From contig CATPBF010000036.1 of the NCBI GenBank assembly GCA_955652585.1, positions 1-9,589 on the forward strand: DNA of 9,589 nucleotides, given 5' to 3'. Position 1 is the first letter of the stretch. Every line of letters begins with the position of its first letter. This stretch comes from Candidatus Dormiibacterota bacterium. GTDB lineage: Bacteria > Chloroflexota > Dormibacteria > Dormibacterales > Dormibacteraceae. The translations under genes and the position numbers were made by a program. Below are positions 1-7,029 of this stretch, in pieces. The notes under the pieces are model-generated. The model was not told where the DNA came from. It was given only the letters and a program-made list of their open reading frames with translations, and made no database searches.

Positions 1-81
1 CGATACGGGAGCGCCGACGAGCGCGAGCATGGCGGCGGACAGAACAGCGACTGACAGGCGTCCGGCAAGTCTGCGATTCAC
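1..81 (-). CDS. N-terminus of a secreted or membrane protein (partial)
   Basis: Only the first 27 codons are in the window; the gene continues past the left edge. The GTG start at 81-79 is preceded by a strong purine-rich ribosome binding site (AAGGAGGGG, about positions 98-90) at a spacing of roughly 10 nt. The translation begins MNRRLAGRLSV and continues through a run of small hydrophobic residues to about residue 24. This is the basic-then-hydrophobic pattern of a Sec signal peptide or first membrane helix, so the protein is probably exported or membrane-anchored. The mature part is not visible, so no function can be given. It diverges from the tRNA gene, and the 124-bp gap between them must hold both promoters. 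Confidence 0.6.
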   Translation of the reverse strand, partial: MNRRLAGRLSVAVLSAAMLALVGAPVS

Positions 82-88
82 GACGAAC

Positions 89-98
89 CCCCCTCCTT
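89..98 (-). promoter_or_regulatory. Strong Shine-Dalgarno for the left-edge secreted-protein gene
   Basis: On the minus strand the sequence reads AAGGAGGGGG just upstream of the GTG at 81-79. It is one of the best anti-16S matches in the window, and it fixes the start because no other ATG, GTG or TTG in this frame lies between it and the chosen codon. Confidence 0.6.
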
Positions 99-187
99 GA
101 CTTCGAAACGCGAACCGGAATCCGTGGATTATGCCTCTAACCCGGACCAATGACCAGCGCCAACTCGGGTCGCTCTCCCGGCGCGGA

Positions 188-193
188 TAGAAT
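188..193 (+). promoter_or_regulatory. Possible -10 element of the tRNA-Phe promoter
   Basis: TAGAAT lies 12 nt upstream of the mature tRNA 5' end, so transcription would start only a few bases before the tRNA. The expected -35 region around 165-170 (TCGGGT) is a poor match. The call therefore rests on the -10 hexamer and the spacing to the tRNA alone. Confidence 0.35.
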
Positions 194-205
194 TACGGGC
201 CGCGT

Positions 206-282
206 GCCGAGGTAGCTCAGCTTGGTAGAGCACTTGACTGAAAATCAAGGTGTCGCCAGTTCAAATCTGGCCCTCGGCACCA
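206..282 (+). tRNA. tRNA-Phe (anticodon GAA), CCA encoded
   Basis: All four arms can be drawn. The acceptor stem is GCCGAGG (206-212) with CCTCGGC (272-278). The D stem is GCTC (215-218) with GAGC (228-231). The anticodon stem is CTTGA (233-237) with TCAAG (245-249), around the loop CTGAAAA with anticodon GAA at 240-242, followed by the usual purine. The T stem is GCCAG (255-259) with CTGGC (267-271), around the loop TTCAAAT. The discriminator is A279 and CCA is encoded at 280-282. GAA decodes UUC/UUU, so this is a phenylalanine tRNA. Every stem is perfectly paired, so the gene looks functional. Its T arm and acceptor 3' strand overlap the end of the convergent membrane-protein gene. Confidence 0.97.
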
Positions 283-977
283 GCCTGGGTCGCCGGCCGT
301 GAGCGACGCAGCAAGCGAAATGGGGCGTCCAGGATCACGAACAAGACGATCGCGATTAGCCCGGCCGACCCGATGTACCACGGCCATGGGCCCATTACGT
401 CGAGCACGGTCGTGCTGGCCGGCTTGGCGCGAAGGTACATGTAGTTGGCGCCTGTAGCGGCGTCGAGCAGGCCTACGAAAGCGGCATATGCGACGGTCAG
501 CGCACCGACCCAAAAGATGGCGCGCTGGCGTGGCCACTGTCCCAGGCCAACGACGAGGAACAGCGCCGCGGCCACCACGCCGCCATGGGCCACGTAGTAC
601 TGGATGAACGGGAAGGCGGGGAAATGCTGGGGCAGATCGGGCGTGATGACAGCCTGGATGGTGCCGGCCAATCCCCAAAAGTACGTCACCTCTACGAGCA
701 GCTGCTGCCGCAGCCACAGCGCGAGCGCGGACACGAAGATCGCCGCGTCGCAGAGCTGGAACGGGAGTGCGTAGGCGAGGTCAGCTCGATCCGCGTGGGT
801 GGCGACGAGGAAGATCCACCACGCGACCTCAGCGCCGACCAATACAACGGCCAGCGAGCGCGCGGCGGTCGTCGTCCACGTTCCTGGTCGCAGACGGGCT
901 GCGGTCACCGAAGCGGCTGTCGCTGCGGCGATGACTGCCACGGCGCCCAGGTGCTCGGTCGCGAGCAGTCCGGTCAT
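261..977 (-). CDS. YwaF/TIGR02206-family integral membrane protein
   Basis: This 238-residue protein has about seven hydrophobic segments (roughly residues 5-25, 38-60, 76-90, 94-112, 124-145, 152-172 and 197-218). Conserved-looking polar motifs lie between them: LPFQLCD near 71-77, YFWGLAGTIQAVITPDL near 99-115, QYYVAHGG near 126-133, TGANYMYLRAKP near 175-186 and GPWPWY near 196-201. These match the TIGR02206/YwaF group of membrane proteins (related to TMEM164), recalled from memory. The biochemical role of bacterial members is not established to my knowledge. The ATG at 977-975 has only a weak ribosome binding site. The gene diverges from the frnE-like gene with 67 bp between starts. Its last seven sense codons and the TGA stop are antisense to the tRNA-Phe T arm and acceptor strand. 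Confidence 0.8.
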   Translation of the reverse strand: MTGLLATEHLGAVAVIAAATAASVTAARLRPGTWTTTAARSLAVVLVGAEVAWWIFLVATHADRADLAYALPFQLCDAAIFVSALALWLRQQLLVEVTYFWGLAGTIQAVITPDLPQHFPAFPFIQYYVAHGGVVAAALFLVVGLGQWPRQRAIFWVGALTVAYAAFVGLLDAATGANYMYLRAKPASTTVLDVMGPWPWYIGSAGLIAIVLFVILDAPFRLLRRSRPATQAGAEGQI

Positions 978-1044
978 TCGGGCGAAGGTACGCCAAAAGC
1001 CGAAATAGCTACGCTACGCGAAGGGTTGGCATAGAAGGGAGAAG

Positions 1045-1686
1045 ATGAAGGTAGAGATCTGGTCTGACATCGTTTGACCTTGGTGCTACATCGGCAAGCG
1101 ACGGTTTGAGACCGCTCTCGAGCGGTTCGATCATCGGGCCGATGTCGCTGTGGGGTTCCGCAGCTTCGAGCTCAACCCGAATGCGCCGGCTCAGCAGGAG
1201 GGCAATCCAGAGGAGGCGCTGGCGCGCAAGTACGGGATGAGTCTCGAGAAGGCACGGGCGTTGAACGCCAGGGTCGTGGATGCGGCGGCCGGTGAGGGCC
1301 TCCAGTATCGGTTGGACATCGCCAAGCGGGGCAACACGTTCGACGCCCACCGGCTCATCCACCTGGCCGCGACATTGAACCTGCAGCCCGCGATGAAGGA
1401 GCGACTCATGGCCGCCTATTTCATGGAAGGGCGTGCCATCGGCGACCGGGACACGTTGGTTGGGCTGGCCGGCGAGGTTGGCATCGATGCCGAACGCGCT
1501 CGGTCGACTCTGAATTCCGACGCGTACGCCGAGGATGTGCGGGCTGACGAGCGCGAGGCGACTGAATTGGGCATCACGGGTGTGCCGTTCTTCGTGATCA
1601 ACCGCCGCTATGGAGTCTCTGGCGCCCAGCCGCCTGAGGTGATGCTCGAGGCGCTTGCGGTCGGCTGGAAGGACGCCCCCGACTAG
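1045..1686 (+). CDS. FrnE-like DsbA-family oxidoreductase, probable selenoprotein (UPWC active site)
   Basis: This is a thioredoxin-fold oxidoreductase of the FrnE/2-hydroxychromene-2-carboxylate isomerase branch of the DsbA family, probably cytoplasmic because no signal peptide is seen. Starting at ATG 1045 (purine-rich AAGGGAG at 1035-1041), the first residues are MKVEIWSDIV, then TGA (1075-1077), then PWCYIGKRRFE. The family normally has CPWC here, so the TGA stands exactly for the first catalytic Cys and is best read as selenocysteine 11, paired with Cys14. Cys14 is the only cysteine in the protein. Downstream are the FrnE-type motif NTFDAHRLIHLA (about 97-108) and the cis-proline loop TGVPFFVI (about 178-185, Pro181). 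Total length is 213 residues, usual for the family. A stem-loop at 1081-1114 could serve as SECIS. An internal GTG at 1150 would give a protein without an active site. The alternatives are a nonsense mutation or a TGC-to-TGA read error. Confidence 0.78.
1081..1114 (+). promoter_or_regulatory. Candidate bacterial SECIS stem-loop after the in-frame TGA
   Basis: Starting 3 nt after the TGA (1075-1077), the RNA can fold into a symmetric hairpin. Pairs are 1081-1084 with 1111-1114 (U.G, G-C, G-C, U-A), 1087-1088 with 1107-1108 (U.G, A-U) and 1090-1093 with 1102-1105 (A-U, U.G, C-G, G-C). A 2x2 internal loop and a single C/U mismatch separate these blocks. The 8-nt apical loop is GCAAGCGA at 1094-1101, so it begins with G and lies 16 nt after the TGA. 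Bacterial SECIS elements that recruit SelB typically place a G-containing apical loop about 16-37 nt after UGA. The fold was found by eye and no energy was calculated. Confidence 0.5.
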
Positions 1687-2228
1687 CGGGCGTAATCGAT
1701 CGCCACGGTGGTGGCGAAGAGGACGACGCCGACCCAGCCGAACATGAACGCTCGCCAACCGATTGCGTCCTGACGCAGGCGCGACCAGTTGTTGACGGCG
1801 GTGGCGAGGACCAGGTAGAGGAAGGTCATCTGAGCCCACATCACCAGGAAATGGAACTGCCCGACCGGGCTCCAGCGATATGAGATCGGCATCGACCAGT
1901 TGACGAGATCCAGCCCTGCCTGGACCAGGAACGCGGCCGTGGCTGTCGCCAGACCGAGCAACGCATACAGCGGCAGCCGTCTCCAGGCTATGCGGGGTCT
2001 GAGGCGGCGGAGCACCGCCACACCGGCGACGTTGAGCGCCGGGATGAACAGGCCGTCACCCAACACGCCGGAGAAATACCAAAACACAGTGTGCTGGCCG
2101 CCGCGGTAGGAGAAGTAGAAAGCCCATTGATACCCGAATAGGAACGTCCAGCTGACGGCCGCAGCTAGGAGCGGCCACCAGGCACGTTCGCGGGCCAATC
2201 GGAGGACGGCAGCCATGTGGCCCCGCAT
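1683..2228 (-). CDS. Hypothetical five-helix integral membrane protein
   Basis: I do not recognise this 181-residue protein. It has a short basic N-terminus and about five hydrophobic helices (near residues 19-38, 52-75, 85-108, 122-145 and 158-178). The most distinctive stretch is GYQWAFYFSYRGGQHTVFWY (residues 32-51), which precedes SGVLGDG (53-59) at the start of helix 2. A second polar and aromatic stretch, NWSMPISYRWSPVGQFHF (110-127), precedes helix 4. His46, His126 and the acidic residue in GDG could form a membrane-embedded site, but that is inference. The start may be ATG 2228-2226 or the in-frame ATG 2216-2214 (four residues shorter); neither has a clear ribosome binding site. The stop overlaps the convergent frnE-like stop in a CTAG. 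It diverges from the LLM gene with 54 bp between starts. Confidence 0.7.
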   Translation of the reverse strand: MRGHMAAVLRLARERAWWPLLAAAVSWTFLFGYQWAFYFSYRGGQHTVFWYFSGVLGDGLFIPALNVAGVAVLRRLRPRIAWRRLPLYALLGLATATAAFLVQAGLDLVNWSMPISYRWSPVGQFHFLVMWAQMTFLYLVLATAVNNWSRLRQDAIGWRAFMFGWVGVVLFATTVAIDYAR

Positions 2229-2282
2229 GCTAGCCGATGGGGCCGCCTCCAGGGCTACATGGGCGCCGCATACTAACCCGCC

Positions 2283-3224
2283 GTGGGCGAGGTGAGACGG
2301 TTGTTCAGGTTCGGAGTGCAGGAGCATTCGGCTCCCAGCGGCAGCGCCTGGAAGGACAAGGCGCGGCTGGTGGAGTCGCTCGGTTACAAGACGTTGTACC
2401 TGCCCGATCATTTCGGCGACCAGCTCGGCCCGATCGCGGCCTTGATGGCGGCCGCCGACGCCACCACCAGCCTGCGGGTGGGTTCGCTCGTGTTCGACAA
2501 CGATTACCGCCATCCGGCGGTGTTGGCCAAGGAGGCCGCCTCCATCGACCTGCTCTCAGGTGGCCGCTTCGATTTTGGCCTCGGTGCGGGCTGGATGGCT
2601 TCCGACTACGAGCAGGCGGGGATCCCGTTCGATTCGCCAGGTGTGCGCATCGAACGGATGGAGGAGGGTCTGGCGATCATCAAGGGCTTGCTCGCGGGTG
2701 GAAAGTTCTCGTTCACCGGCAAGCACTACCGAATCACCGAGCTCGAAGGGAGCCCGTCACCGGTGCAGAAGCCCCATCCGCCGATCCTGTTGGGAGGCGG
2801 GGGCCGTCGAATGCTGCGTCTGGCGGCGCGGGAAGCGGACATCGTGAACGTGAACTACGACCTTCGCGAGGGCCGCATCAACCCAACCCTGGTTCGTACT
2901 GGATTGGCCGGCGCGACCGACGAGAAGCTGGCGTGGATCAGGGAGGCGGCTGGAGCGCGCATCGAACAGATCGAGCTGAGTGTCACGATCTTCTTCGCCA
3001 GCATCACCGACGATCGCGAATCGCTCGCCGCCGCCGTGGGCCGCGGCTTCGGCGCCGGAGCCGCCGACGTTCTCGACACGCCCCATTTCCTCATCGGGAC
3101 CATCGACCAGATCGTCGAGGCGTTGCGGGAGCGCCGTGAGCGATATGGGATCTCCTATGTGATCCTTCCCGGCGAGGTCGCCGAGGAGTTTGCCCCGGTG
3201 GTGGAGCGCCTCTCCGGGACCTAA
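2283..3224 (+). CDS. LLM-class (luciferase-like) F420-dependent oxidoreductase
   Basis: This 313-residue protein has the luciferase-like monooxygenase TIM-barrel pattern. The beta-1 region reads FRFGVQEH (8-15). Next come TLYLPDHFGDQLGPIAAL (37-54) and the segment RVGSLVFDNDYRHPAVLAKE (65-84). The hallmark LLSGGRFDFGLGAGW lies near 90-104, and the C-terminal barrel segment HPPILLGGGGRRMLRLAARE follows a KP. The pattern resembles the TIGR03621 group predicted to use coenzyme F420, but the cofactor cannot be proven from sequence alone, and FMN-dependent members exist. The substrate is unknown. The GTG at 2283 is used here; GTG 2292 is an equally possible start three codons later. No strong ribosome binding site is seen. 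Malate synthase follows 12 bp downstream, so the two are probably co-transcribed. Confidence 0.85.
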   Translation: MGEVRRLFRFGVQEHSAPSGSAWKDKARLVESLGYKTLYLPDHFGDQLGPIAALMAAADATTSLRVGSLVFDNDYRHPAVLAKEAASIDLLSGGRFDFGLGAGWMASDYEQAGIPFDSPGVRIERMEEGLAIIKGLLAGGKFSFTGKHYRITELEGSPSPVQKPHPPILLGGGGRRMLRLAAREADIVNVNYDLREGRINPTLVRTGLAGATDEKLAWIREAAGARIEQIELSVTIFFASITDDRESLAAAVGRGFGAGAADVLDTPHFLIGTIDQIVEALRERRERYGISYVILPGEVAEEFAPVVERLSGT

Positions 3225-3236
3225 CATTGGCTCAAA

Positions 3237-4832
<1,596 letters not shown>

Positions 4833-4842
4833 CGAATACCGG

Positions 4843-5148
4843 CTAGGGAATCACCCTCGGCGGCGCGGGCGGCTTGCCCGGCAGCCTGCGCCACTGCCTC
4901 GGGCCGACGCCGTTGTTGGGGTTGCCCGGCACGAAAGCGACTGCCGACGGCTTGACCATGCAGTTGTCCTTGCGCACGACGCTGCGCTCGCCGCCTTCCT
5001 GGTGCTCGATCACGACCGTCCTCTCCAGCACGGCTCGCACGCGTACCTGCTTGCCGTCGACCATTGCGTTGAAGCCACCGCTGACCTCGTGGTTCAAGGG
5101 TGGGACGATGCTTGCCAGGGAAACGAGATCGGCGGCGATTTTGCTCAT
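4843..5148 (-). CDS. Hypothetical small protein A (paralogue of the 5293-5589 protein)
   Basis: This 101-residue protein matches no family I know. The ATG at 5148-5146 is preceded by AAGGA with a 9-nt gap, a good ribosome binding site. The N-terminal half begins MSKIAADLVSLASIV, and the core FNAMVDGKQVRVRAVLERTVV (about 26-46) then reads like two beta strands and a turn. The C-terminal 30 residues are rich in Pro, Gly and Arg (from PGNPNNG to PPAPPRVIP) and probably disordered. The core aligns with protein B without gaps from F.A.VDG through AVLERT.VIE, and after a one-residue gap with GE, MV and P. The pair is therefore a tandem duplication. Only one cysteine (Cys63) is present and no signal peptide is seen, so it is probably cytoplasmic. 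It lies 144 bp after protein B, with a possible terminator between, so it may be transcribed separately. Its stop faces the aceB stop across 10 bp. Confidence 0.7.
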   Translation of the reverse strand: MSKIAADLVSLASIVPPLNHEVSGGFNAMVDGKQVRVRAVLERTVVIEHQEGGERSVVRKDNCMVKPSAVAFVPGNPNNGVGPRQWRRLPGKPPAPPRVIP

Positions 5149-5190
5149 GTAATGGCTTCCTTGGGCTAGGCGGCGGTTGTGTAGCCACCG

Positions 5191-5224
5191 AAAAAATGAA
5201 AATTGCCGAGCCCTTCGTCCGGCA
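5191..5224 (-). terminator. Possible rho-independent terminator after protein B
   Basis: Reading the minus strand, TGCCG (5224-5220) can pair with CGGCA (5208-5204) around an 11-nt loop. A T-rich tract (TTTTCATTTTTT, 5202-5191) follows with one A between. It lies in the 144-bp gap between protein B and protein A, where the E2-lipA-lipB-dedA-B transcript could end. The stem is short and the loop large, so efficiency would be partial. Confidence 0.4.
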
Positions 5225-5292
5225 GCAACGAAGCTTACCAGAACGTTACGCGGCTCCCAGAAAGACCCGGTTTGGGGCCGAGTGCCGGCACG

Positions 5293-5589
5293 CTACGCGG
5301 CCGGGTTGTGCTCCTGCAGGCGCAGCTGCCGGGCCGCTTCGCGGCCCCGTCGCGCGGCTTCCTTGCTCGCCAGGTGGCGAACCCGGAGGTGGGTAGGGTC
5401 GACCATGAGTCGCTGCCGGTTGACGAGCACCTTGGGCTCGCCAGGGGCGGGTTCGATGACCGCGGTGCGCTCCAGGACGGCCGTCACCCAGACGCGCCGG
5501 CCGTCGACCTCGGCTTCGAAGTCGGGAAGGATCTCGTCATCCTCGTCCATCTCGACGCTGTCCAGACGGACCAGCTCAGTGCGGCTCAA
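5293..5589 (-). CDS. Hypothetical small protein B (TTG start, overlaps dedA)
   Basis: This 98-residue protein of no recognised family is paralogous to protein A. The TTG start at 5589-5587 is chosen because AGGAGAG lies 3 nt upstream (GGAG spaced 5 nt). It also gives an N-terminus, MSRTELVRLDSVEM, that parallels MSKIAADLVSLASIV of protein A. ATG codons at 5628 and 5622 are in frame, but lack a comparable ribosome binding site and would add 11-13 residues absent from the paralogue. An acidic stretch (EMDEDDE, 13-19) precedes the shared core FEAEVDGRRVWVTAVLERTAV (24-44), then PGEPKVLV and LMVDP. The C-terminus (from about residue 70) is a basic alanine/arginine-rich helix, unlike the Pro-rich tail of protein A. 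The start lies inside dedA (14-nt overlap), so translation is probably coupled to dedA. Confidence 0.7.
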   Translation of the reverse strand: MSRTELVRLDSVEMDEDDEILPDFEAEVDGRRVWVTAVLERTAVIEPAPGEPKVLVNRQRLMVDPTHLRVRHLASKEAARRGREAARQLRLQEHNPAA

Positions 5590-6277
5590 CTGCTCTCCTG
5601 CGGCCTTTCGGTAGGTATCCATGCTCATATGCCAGATACCCGATCGCGAGCAGGACCAAACCCAGACCGAGCCATGGAAGGAGATACGCGGGGAAGATAC
5701 CCAGCAGATCGCGAACTCGAGGTCCGAGGCGCCGTCCGAGCTCGAGGAAGATCGCCGCCCAGATGGTCGCGGACAACAATACGCACGGTACAAATACCCG
5801 ATAGGGGACGTTCAATATTCCCGAAAGCGCCGAGATCACGATGCGCATGCCGGGGATGTGGCGGCCGATGATGATCGTCCAGGGCCCCCACCGCTTGAAA
5901 GCTCTCTCGGCGCCATTCAGCTTCACTTCAGTCAGGCCGATGAATCGGCCGTAACGTCGGATGAATGGCCTCCCGTAGCGTCGCGAGATCGTGAGGTTGC
6001 ACGCGCTCCCGAGTACCGCTCCCGAGACCACAGCCAGGTATGCGAACGGATACGGGATCGCCCCGGTCGTGGTCAGGTAGCCGCCGTAAGCGATGGCTGC
6101 GTCACCCGGGGCGGGGAGCGGCACCCCCAGCTCCTCCAGGAAGATCACGAAGAACAGGCCGCCGGCCTGGTGATTCAGGATGAACAGGCGGATGGCGTGC
6201 GTCAGGGGCCTCAGCCAGGATGGTTCCTGCAGCCACCCCGGAAGGAAACTCGCTAGATGGGCGGCCATGACCAGCAT
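5576..6277 (-). CDS. DedA-family integral membrane protein
   Basis: This is a 233-residue member of the DedA (VTT/SNARE-associated) family, inner-membrane proteins linked to lipid scrambling or undecaprenyl-phosphate recycling and membrane homeostasis. The family pattern is clear: FFVIFLEELGVPLPAPGDAA (42-61) with the conserved acidic and proline residues, the Gly-rich helix YLAVVSGAVLGSACNL (80-95), and RYGRPFIRRYGRFIGL (100-115). The key amphipathic motif GRHIPGMRIVISALSGI lies near 138-154, and a final hydrophobic helix (about 195-216) precedes a basic tail. The start may be ATG 6277-6275 or 6268-6266. The leader between lipB and this gene is 32 bp and contains a strong hairpin. The 3' end carries the ribosome binding site of protein B. 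The exact substrate cannot be told from sequence. Confidence 0.88.
   Translation of the reverse strand: MLVMAAHLASFLPGWLQEPSWLRPLTHAIRLFILNHQAGGLFFVIFLEELGVPLPAPGDAAIAYGGYLTTTGAIPYPFAYLAVVSGAVLGSACNLTISRRYGRPFIRRYGRFIGLTEVKLNGAERAFKRWGPWTIIIGRHIPGMRIVISALSGILNVPYRVFVPCVLLSATIWAAIFLELGRRLGPRVRDLLGIFPAYLLPWLGLGLVLLAIGYLAYEHGYLPKGRRRAVEPH
5593..5599 (-). promoter_or_regulatory. Ribosome binding site deciding the TTG start of protein B
   Basis: AGGAGAG on the minus strand lies within the dedA coding sequence, followed by CAG and then the TTG at 5589-5587. It is the reason for preferring this rare start codon over upstream in-frame ATGs. It also places initiation where ribosomes finishing dedA (stop 5578-5576) would be available for re-initiation. 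Confidence 0.6.
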
Positions 6278-6281
6278 TTGT

Positions 6282-6303
6282 CAGGGCCGACCTTTCGGCC
6301 CTG
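6282..6303 (-). promoter_or_regulatory. Perfect 9-bp hairpin in the lipB-dedA gap
   Basis: CAGGGCCGA (6282-6290) is followed by CCTT and its exact reverse complement TCGGCCCTG (6295-6303). On the transcript of the minus-strand operon the loop is AAGG, so an SD-like AAAGG sits in the loop and one closing base, 13 nt before dedA ATG 6277. There is no U tract on the 3' side, so it does not look like a standard terminator. It may act as a weak attenuator, an RNA stabiliser or a site that hides the dedA ribosome binding site. Which of these it is cannot be decided from sequence. Confidence 0.5.
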
Positions 6304-6309
6304 GGGCGA

Positions 6310-7029
6310 TTATATGTGCGGCAACCTGCCCGCCCTTGCGGCTTGGGACGAAATCAGCGATTCGGGCGACGCCCACGCCAACTGGGTTCCGAAGACTCTT
6401 TCAAAATGGCGCGCGTAGCCGCGTGCCGCGGTCTCGGTGTCTATCCGACGCCCTGTGAGCGCGGCGATTGAGGTCGGACGTTTGTCCGCATGCCCACACG
6501 GGATGATGCCCTCGAAGTAATCGAGGGCGGTCGTGAGGTTCAGGGCGAAGCCGTGGCTGACCACGGAACGGTTCAGCTTGATCCCGATCGCGGCCAACTT
6601 CTCGCCGTTCGACCAGACGCCCGTCAGGCCGGGTCCTCCAGGCTCGGAAGCGATTCCGAGCTCATCCATGTAGTCGATCACCGACTGCTCGAGCTTCTCC
6701 AGGTACTGCGGAATCGTGATTCCAAAATGCGTGAGGTCGAGGATCGGGTAGCCGACCAGCTGGCCTGGACCGTGGTAGGTCGCCTCTCCGCCACGGTCGG
6801 ACCAGATCACCTCGACCGCGCGCCGGCCGCGTTCCGCCTCATCCCACAACAGGTGGTCAGCGCTGGCGGCCTTGCCCATCGTGAACACGTGAGGGTGCTC
6901 GAGCAGCAGCAGCGTGTCGGGCGCGCGGCCGTCCCGCACAGCGTCCACCAGCTCGGCCTGGAGGTCCCAGACCGAGCGATAGCGGGCGCTACCCAGCCAG
7001 CAGGCTCTTACGGGCAGGGACTTGCTCAT
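6310..7029 (-). CDS. lipB: Octanoyltransferase (lipoyl(octanoyl)-[ACP]:protein transferase)
   Basis: LipB moves octanoate from octanoyl-ACP to the lipoyl-domain lysine of 2-oxo acid dehydrogenase E2 subunits and GcvH, the first step of de novo lipoylation in the cytoplasm. The 239-residue sequence shows the family motif DRGGEATYHGPGQLVGYPI (78-96), the catalytic lysine region EKLAAIGIK (143-151, Lys144), the downstream SHGFALNL (158-165), and the catalytic cysteine in IIPCGHADKRP (Cys178). All are intact. The ATG at 7029-7027 has no obvious ribosome binding site and lies inside lipA (41-nt overlap), so initiation probably depends on translation of lipA. The C-terminal tail after about residue 215 is longer than the core family requires. 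Its product is the substrate of LipA, encoded immediately upstream. Confidence 0.95.
   Translation of the reverse strand: MSKSLPVRACWLGSARYRSVWDLQAELVDAVRDGRAPDTLLLLEHPHVFTMGKAASADHLLWDEAERGRRAVEVIWSDRGGEATYHGPGQLVGYPILDLTHFGITIPQYLEKLEQSVIDYMDELGIASEPGGPGLTGVWSNGEKLAAIGIKLNRSVVSHGFALNLTTALDYFEGIIPCGHADKRPTSIAALTGRRIDTETAARGYARHFERVFGTQLAWASPESLISSQAARAGRLPHI

Noticed and set aside
1111..1126. Hairpin ACCGCT-CTCG-AGCGGT as the SECIS element
   Set aside because: It is thermodynamically attractive, but its loop starts with C and lies about 39 nt after the TGA, beyond the usual range. It competes with the better-placed fold at 1081-1114.
1150..1686. FrnE-like gene starting at the GTG at 1150 (178 residues)
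   Set aside because: It would lack the first beta strand and the whole active site, and upstream in-frame sequence from 1045 is clearly homologous to the family. The only obstacle is the TGA at the catalytic Cys position.
1009..1839. Minus-strand open frame of 276 codons over the FrnE-like gene
   Set aside because: It is Arg-rich shadow translation opposite a gene with clear FrnE motifs and also overlaps the convergent membrane-protein gene.
4866..4880. CGGGC-GGCTT-GCCCG hairpin as a terminator for malate synthase
   Set aside because: The stem is short with no T tract on either strand, and it is explained by the Gly/Pro codons at the end of protein A.
5590..5793. Longer start for protein B at 5793
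   Set aside because: It lies over the conserved DedA C-terminal region, and the additional residues have no counterpart in the paralogue.
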